In this document: in pieces, positions 5,860 to 7,888 of the stretch
How the letters are laid out: each line of letters begins with the position of its first letter
Position numbering within the stretch: the stretch's first letter is position 1
The notes under the pieces: model-generated
The model's input: only the letters and a program-made list of their open reading frames with translations
What the model was told of the DNA's origin: nothing
Database searches by the model: none
Made by a program: the position numbers and the translations under genes
Source of the DNA: Actinomycetales bacterium
Lineage (GTDB): Bacteria > Actinomycetota > Actinomycetes > Actinomycetales > BWSM-131
Assembly (NCBI GenBank): GCA_030149025.1
Contig: JASBSH010000429.1
Coordinates: 1-7,888, forward strand
Reading direction: 5' to 3'
DNA length: 7,888 nt

Positions 5860-7149
5860 ATGCCCGCGATCGTGATCGTCGGGGCCCAGTGGGGTGACGA
5901 GGGCAAGGGCAAGGCGACCGACGCCCTCGGTGCGAGGGTCGACTACGTCGTGAAGTTCAACGGCGGCAACAACGCCGGTCACACCGTCGTCGTAGGCGGT
6001 GAGAAGTACGCCCTGCACCTGCTCCCGTCCGGCATCCTGACCCCGGGCTGCACACCGGTGATCGGCAACGGGGTGGTGATCGACCTCTCCGTGCTGTTCT
6101 CCGAGATCGACGACCTCGCAGCGCGAGGGGTGGACTGCTCGCGCCTGCGGGTGTCGGCCAACGCCCACCTGATCACCCCCTACAACCGCACCGTGGACAA
6201 GGTGACGGAGCGGTTCCTGGGCAAGCGGCGCATCGGCACCACCGGCCGCGGGATCGGCCCCACCTACGCCGACAAGATGAACCGGATCGGCATCCGGGTG
6301 CAGGACCTGTTCGACGAGAGCATCCTCCGGCAGAAGGTGGAGGGAGCCCTCGAGCAGAAGAACCAGCTGCTCGTGAAGGTCTACAACCGGCGCGCGATCG
6401 GCGTCGACGAGGTGGTCGACGAGCTGCTCTCCTACGCCGACCGGGTCCGTCCGATGGTCTGCGACAGCGGCCGGCTGCTGACGGACGCGCTCAGCCGCGG
6501 TGAGACGGTGCTCTTCGAGGCGGGCCAGGCGACCATGCTGGACGTCGACCACGGAACGTATCCGTTCGTGACGTCGTCCAACGCCACTGCCGCCGGTGCC
6601 TGCACCGGGTCCGGGGTGCCGCCGCGTGCGATCGACCGCGTGATCGCGGTCGTCAAGGCCTACACGACGCGGGTCGGGGAGGGGCCGTTCCCGACCGAGC
6701 TGCACGACGAGCAGGGCGACTGGCTGCGAGAGCGGGGTGGGGAGTTCGGCGTCACCACCGGCCGCCCGCGCCGCTGCGGCTGGTACGACGTCCCGATCGC
6801 GCGGTTCGCGGCCCGCGTCAACGGCGTCACCGACTTCGTGCTCACCAAGCTCGACGTGCTCACCGGCCTTGAGCGGATTCCGGTCTGTGTGGCCTACGAG
6901 GTGGACGGCGTGCGCTGCGAGGACATGCCGATGACGCAGACCGAGTTCCACCACGCCAAGCCCGTCTTCGAGTACTTCGACGGCTGGTCCGAGGACATCT
7001 CCGGCGCCCGTTCGGTCGAGGACCTGCCCAAGGCGGCTCGGCAGTACGTCACCGCCCTGGAGGAGATGTCCGGGTCTCGCATCTCGGCGGTCGGCGTGGG
7101 GCCTGACCGCGAGGCGACCGTGTTGCGGCACGACCTGCTCGACGGCTGA
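5860..7149 (+). CDS. purA: Adenylosuccinate synthetase
   Basis: The enzyme makes adenylosuccinate from IMP and aspartate with GTP hydrolysis, the first committed step of AMP synthesis, in the cytoplasm. The 429-residue length is standard. Visible signatures are GAQWGDEGKGK (8-18) with catalytic Asp13, FNGGNNAGHT (33-42) with catalytic His41, GTTGRGIGP (126-134) for IMP binding, FVTSSN (236-241), VTTGRPRRCGW (298-308) with the aspartate- and IMP-binding loop, TKLDVL (329-334) for the guanine base, and VGVGPDR (411-417). ATG 5860 has AAGAGG (5845-5850) 9 bases upstream. It follows DUF3151 by 72 bases and is followed by a small hairpin. The loop usually written FEGxQ(G/A)T reads FEAGQAT here (219-225), a mild local variation that keeps Gln223. 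The gene appears intact. Confidence 0.98.
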   Translation: MPAIVIVGAQWGDEGKGKATDALGARVDYVVKFNGGNNAGHTVVVGGEKYALHLLPSGILTPGCTPVIGNGVVIDLSVLFSEIDDLAARGVDCSRLRVSANAHLITPYNRTVDKVTERFLGKRRIGTTGRGIGPTYADKMNRIGIRVQDLFDESILRQKVEGALEQKNQLLVKVYNRRAIGVDEVVDELLSYADRVRPMVCDSGRLLTDALSRGETVLFEAGQATMLDVDHGTYPFVTSSNATAAGACTGSGVPPRAIDRVIAVVKAYTTRVGEGPFPTELHDEQGDWLRERGGEFGVTTGRPRRCGWYDVPIARFAARVNGVTDFVLTKLDVLTGLERIPVCVAYEVDGVRCEDMPMTQTEFHHAKPVFEYFDGWSEDISGARSVEDLPKAARQYVTALEEMSGSRISAVGVGPDREATVLRHDLLDG

Positions 7150-7153
7150 ACCC

Positions 7154-7170
7154 CCGTCGCCCGCCGACGG
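7154..7170 (+). terminator. Small GC hairpin after purA, possible terminator
   Basis: CCGTCG (7154-7159) and CGACGG (7165-7170) pair over 6 bp around a 5-base loop, beginning 5 bases after the purA stop. A mixed pyrimidine-rich stretch (TCTCGTGCCT) follows rather than a U tract, as is common in high-GC Actinobacteria. The role is inferred. Confidence 0.45.
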
Positions 7171-7182
7171 TCTCGTGCCTCG

Positions 7183-7208
7183 CCGGCCACAGACCCCGGC
7201 CACAGATC
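7183..7208. repeat. 13-bp direct repeat, 2 copies, downstream of purA
   Basis: The 13-base unit beginning CCGGCCACAGA occurs at 7183-7195 and 7196-7208, with a single difference (ACC against ATC at the end). It begins 33 bases after the purA stop, just past the hairpin. The unit length equals that of the array at 11-48, but the sequences are unrelated. Confidence 0.75.
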
Positions 7209-7274
7209 AGAGCGGGCTTCGGATGAGGACGCAGAACGTCAAGCCGAGTCGTACGGTGGAGCTACGCGATCACC

Positions 7275-7279
7275 GGAGG
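7275..7279 (+). promoter_or_regulatory. Shine-Dalgarno GGAGG that sets the start of the SRPBCC gene
   Basis: GGAGG lies 8 bases before GTG 7288. It overlaps the more upstream GTG at 7279 and is only 2 bases from ATG 7282, which is too close for normal initiation. GTG 7288 is therefore the best start. Confidence 0.65.
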
Positions 7280-7287
7280 TGATGCTC

Positions 7288-7749
7288 GTGGAACCGAAGC
7301 GGGCGACTGCCACTGTTGCGATGGAACCCGATGCGCTGTTCACCTGGCTGTGCAACGTCGAGAACTGGCCGAAGGTCTTCGAGGGTCTCGAGCGTGTCGA
7401 GCAGCTGGGGTACCGCCGCTACCGGTGGCGGATCCGGTTCGCGAAGCACGAACGCACCGTCGACGTGGTGATCAGCTGTGATCCGCGCGGGCGTCGCGTG
7501 TCGTGGAGGCACCTGACCGGCGCCACGTTCGACGGCACGTTCTGGGTGAGCCCGGTCGGCGACACCCGCAGCAAGGTCGAGCTGGTGATGCACCTGTCAC
7601 CCAAGGGCTTCCGCGAGGGGCTGGTGGACGCGCTTGCCAAGGAGGGGACCGTCAGCTGGCTGGCCGACCGGCACCTGCAACGCCTCAAGGACCAGGTGCA
7701 GAGCGGCGCGATCCGCGCACCCCGCATGGCCGGTGAGCAGCCCACCTAG
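7288..7749 (+). CDS. SRPBCC (START/polyketide-cyclase-like) family protein
   Basis: Numbering is from GTG 7288 (153 residues). The opening ATATVAMEPDALFTWLCNVENWPKVFEGLERVEQL pattern (about 6-40) is the first strand, helix and Trp-Pro loop typical of the SRPBCC helix-grip fold, which binds a hydrophobic ligand in a cavity. A strand-rich middle follows, with RYRWRIRF (44-51) and TVDVVISCDP (57-66). RHLTGATFDGTFWVSP (74-89) resembles the late strands, and a long amphipathic C-terminal helix (about 109-138) would close the pocket. No catalytic residues can be assigned, and no signal peptide or membrane segment is seen. Members act variously in polyketide cyclisation, lipid or ubiquinone handling, and toxin-like roles, so no specific function is claimed. 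It is separated from purA by 138 bases with a possible terminator, so it is probably transcribed on its own. Confidence 0.75.
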   Translation: MEPKRATATVAMEPDALFTWLCNVENWPKVFEGLERVEQLGYRRYRWRIRFAKHERTVDVVISCDPRGRRVSWRHLTGATFDGTFWVSPVGDTRSKVELVMHLSPKGFREGLVDALAKEGTVSWLADRHLQRLKDQVQSGAIRAPRMAGEQPT

Positions 7750-7752
7750 GTT

Positions 7753-7785
7753 CCCGACTGCGACCCGACTGATACCCGACTGCGA
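7753..7785. repeat. 11-bp tandem repeat, 3 copies, downstream of the SRPBCC gene
   Basis: CCCGACTGCGA (7753-7763), CCCGACTGATA (7764-7774) and CCCGACTGCGA (7775-7785) are head to tail and are followed by CCC. The array begins 3 bases after the SRPBCC stop codon. The unit has no internal dyad. Confidence 0.85.
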
Positions 7786-7853
7786 CCCCTTCGCACCGTC
7801 GGACGTGACGACCGGCGACACACATCCGCCGATACGCCGACGACGTCACGCGC

Positions 7854-7882
7854 TTGGAATACATAGGGGCGCTATGTAATAT
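7854..7882 (+). promoter_or_regulatory. Predicted sigma-70-type promoter pointing right, out of the window
   Basis: TTGGAA (7854-7859) and TAATAT (7877-7882) are spaced by exactly 17 bases and resemble the TTGACA/TATAAT consensus. The stretch is conspicuously AT-rich in a GC-rich window. It should drive a gene that starts beyond 7888, which cannot be seen here. Confidence 0.6.
7860..7878. promoter_or_regulatory. Palindromic operator filling the promoter spacer
   Basis: TACATAG (7860-7866) and CTATGTA (7872-7878) form a perfect 7-bp inverted repeat around GGGCG. It fills the spacer and overlaps the first two bases of the -10 hexamer, a position where a dimeric repressor would block RNA polymerase or a MerR-type activator would reshape the DNA. 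The regulator family cannot be named from this site alone. Confidence 0.6.
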
Positions 7883-7888
7883 CCCGGC

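Noticed and set aside
5533..7203. Long minus-strand open frame of 556 codons opposite purA and DUF3151
   Set aside because: It is antisense to two clear conserved genes, has low-complexity Val/Arg/Asp/His-rich composition and matches no family. High GC creates such frames.
7804..7850. CGTGACG / CGTCACG 7-bp inverted repeat with a 33-base loop
   Set aside because: The arms are short, the loop is long and CG-rich words are common here, so this is likely chance.
1..7888. CRISPR array, tRNA, rRNA or transposase
   Set aside because: None is visible. The tandem repeats have units of 10-13 bp without spacers, and no transposase or integrase motifs appear in any frame with real-gene character.

Overview
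The window is high-GC DNA with actinobacterial gene content. It carries a class II fructose-bisphosphate aldolase of the actinobacterial type, a DUF3151 protein (a family I know only from Actinobacteria) and purA. The fba / DUF3151 / purA grouping recalls the Mycobacterium tuberculosis Rv0363c-Rv0360c-Rv0357c neighbourhood. The rich SpoIIE/STAS signalling and the LOV photosensor would suit a soil or surface-dwelling lineage such as Geodermatophilaceae or Kineosporiales. That family-level placement is a guess.

Layout. 1-59: a 13-bp tandem repeat. 60-938 (-): a two-pore-segment K+ channel-like membrane protein. 939-1182: divergent intergenic region. 1183-2205 (+): fba. 2206-2342: convergent gap holding five copies of an 11-bp motif arranged as a large inverted repeat. 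2343-2762 (-): STAS anti-sigma-factor antagonist. 2840-4906 (+): one polypeptide carrying LOV, GAF, SpoIIE/PP2C phosphatase and HATPase (RsbW-like kinase) domains. 4911-4950: a 10-bp tandem repeat. 4933-5307 (-): a second STAS antagonist. 5359-5787 (+): DUF3151 protein. 5860-7149 (+): purA. 7288-7749 (+): SRPBCC-fold protein. 7750-7888: an 11-bp tandem repeat, then a sigma-70-like promoter whose spacer is filled by a palindrome and which points out of the window.

The most notable system is at 2343-5307. A predicted blue-light receptor is fused to both opposing enzymes of a partner-switching pathway, a STAS-phosphatase and a STAS-kinase, and sits between two STAS genes transcribed on the other strand. 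The expected logic is light, then LOV adduct, then a change in phosphorylation of a STAS protein, then release or capture of an anti-sigma factor or other HATPase client. No sigma factor is visible, so the output must be encoded elsewhere. The module lies between housekeeping genes (fba and DUF3151/purA) and looks like an insertion into an otherwise conserved neighbourhood.

A second theme is short repeats, each with its own sequence and a 10-13 bp unit, lying within a few to about 35 bases of most stop codons: the channel gene, fba, the LOV gene with STAS2, purA and the SRPBCC gene. They do not share one sequence, so they are not copies of one mobile element. They may be slippage-generated 3' ends, or sites with a role in termination or DNA architecture.
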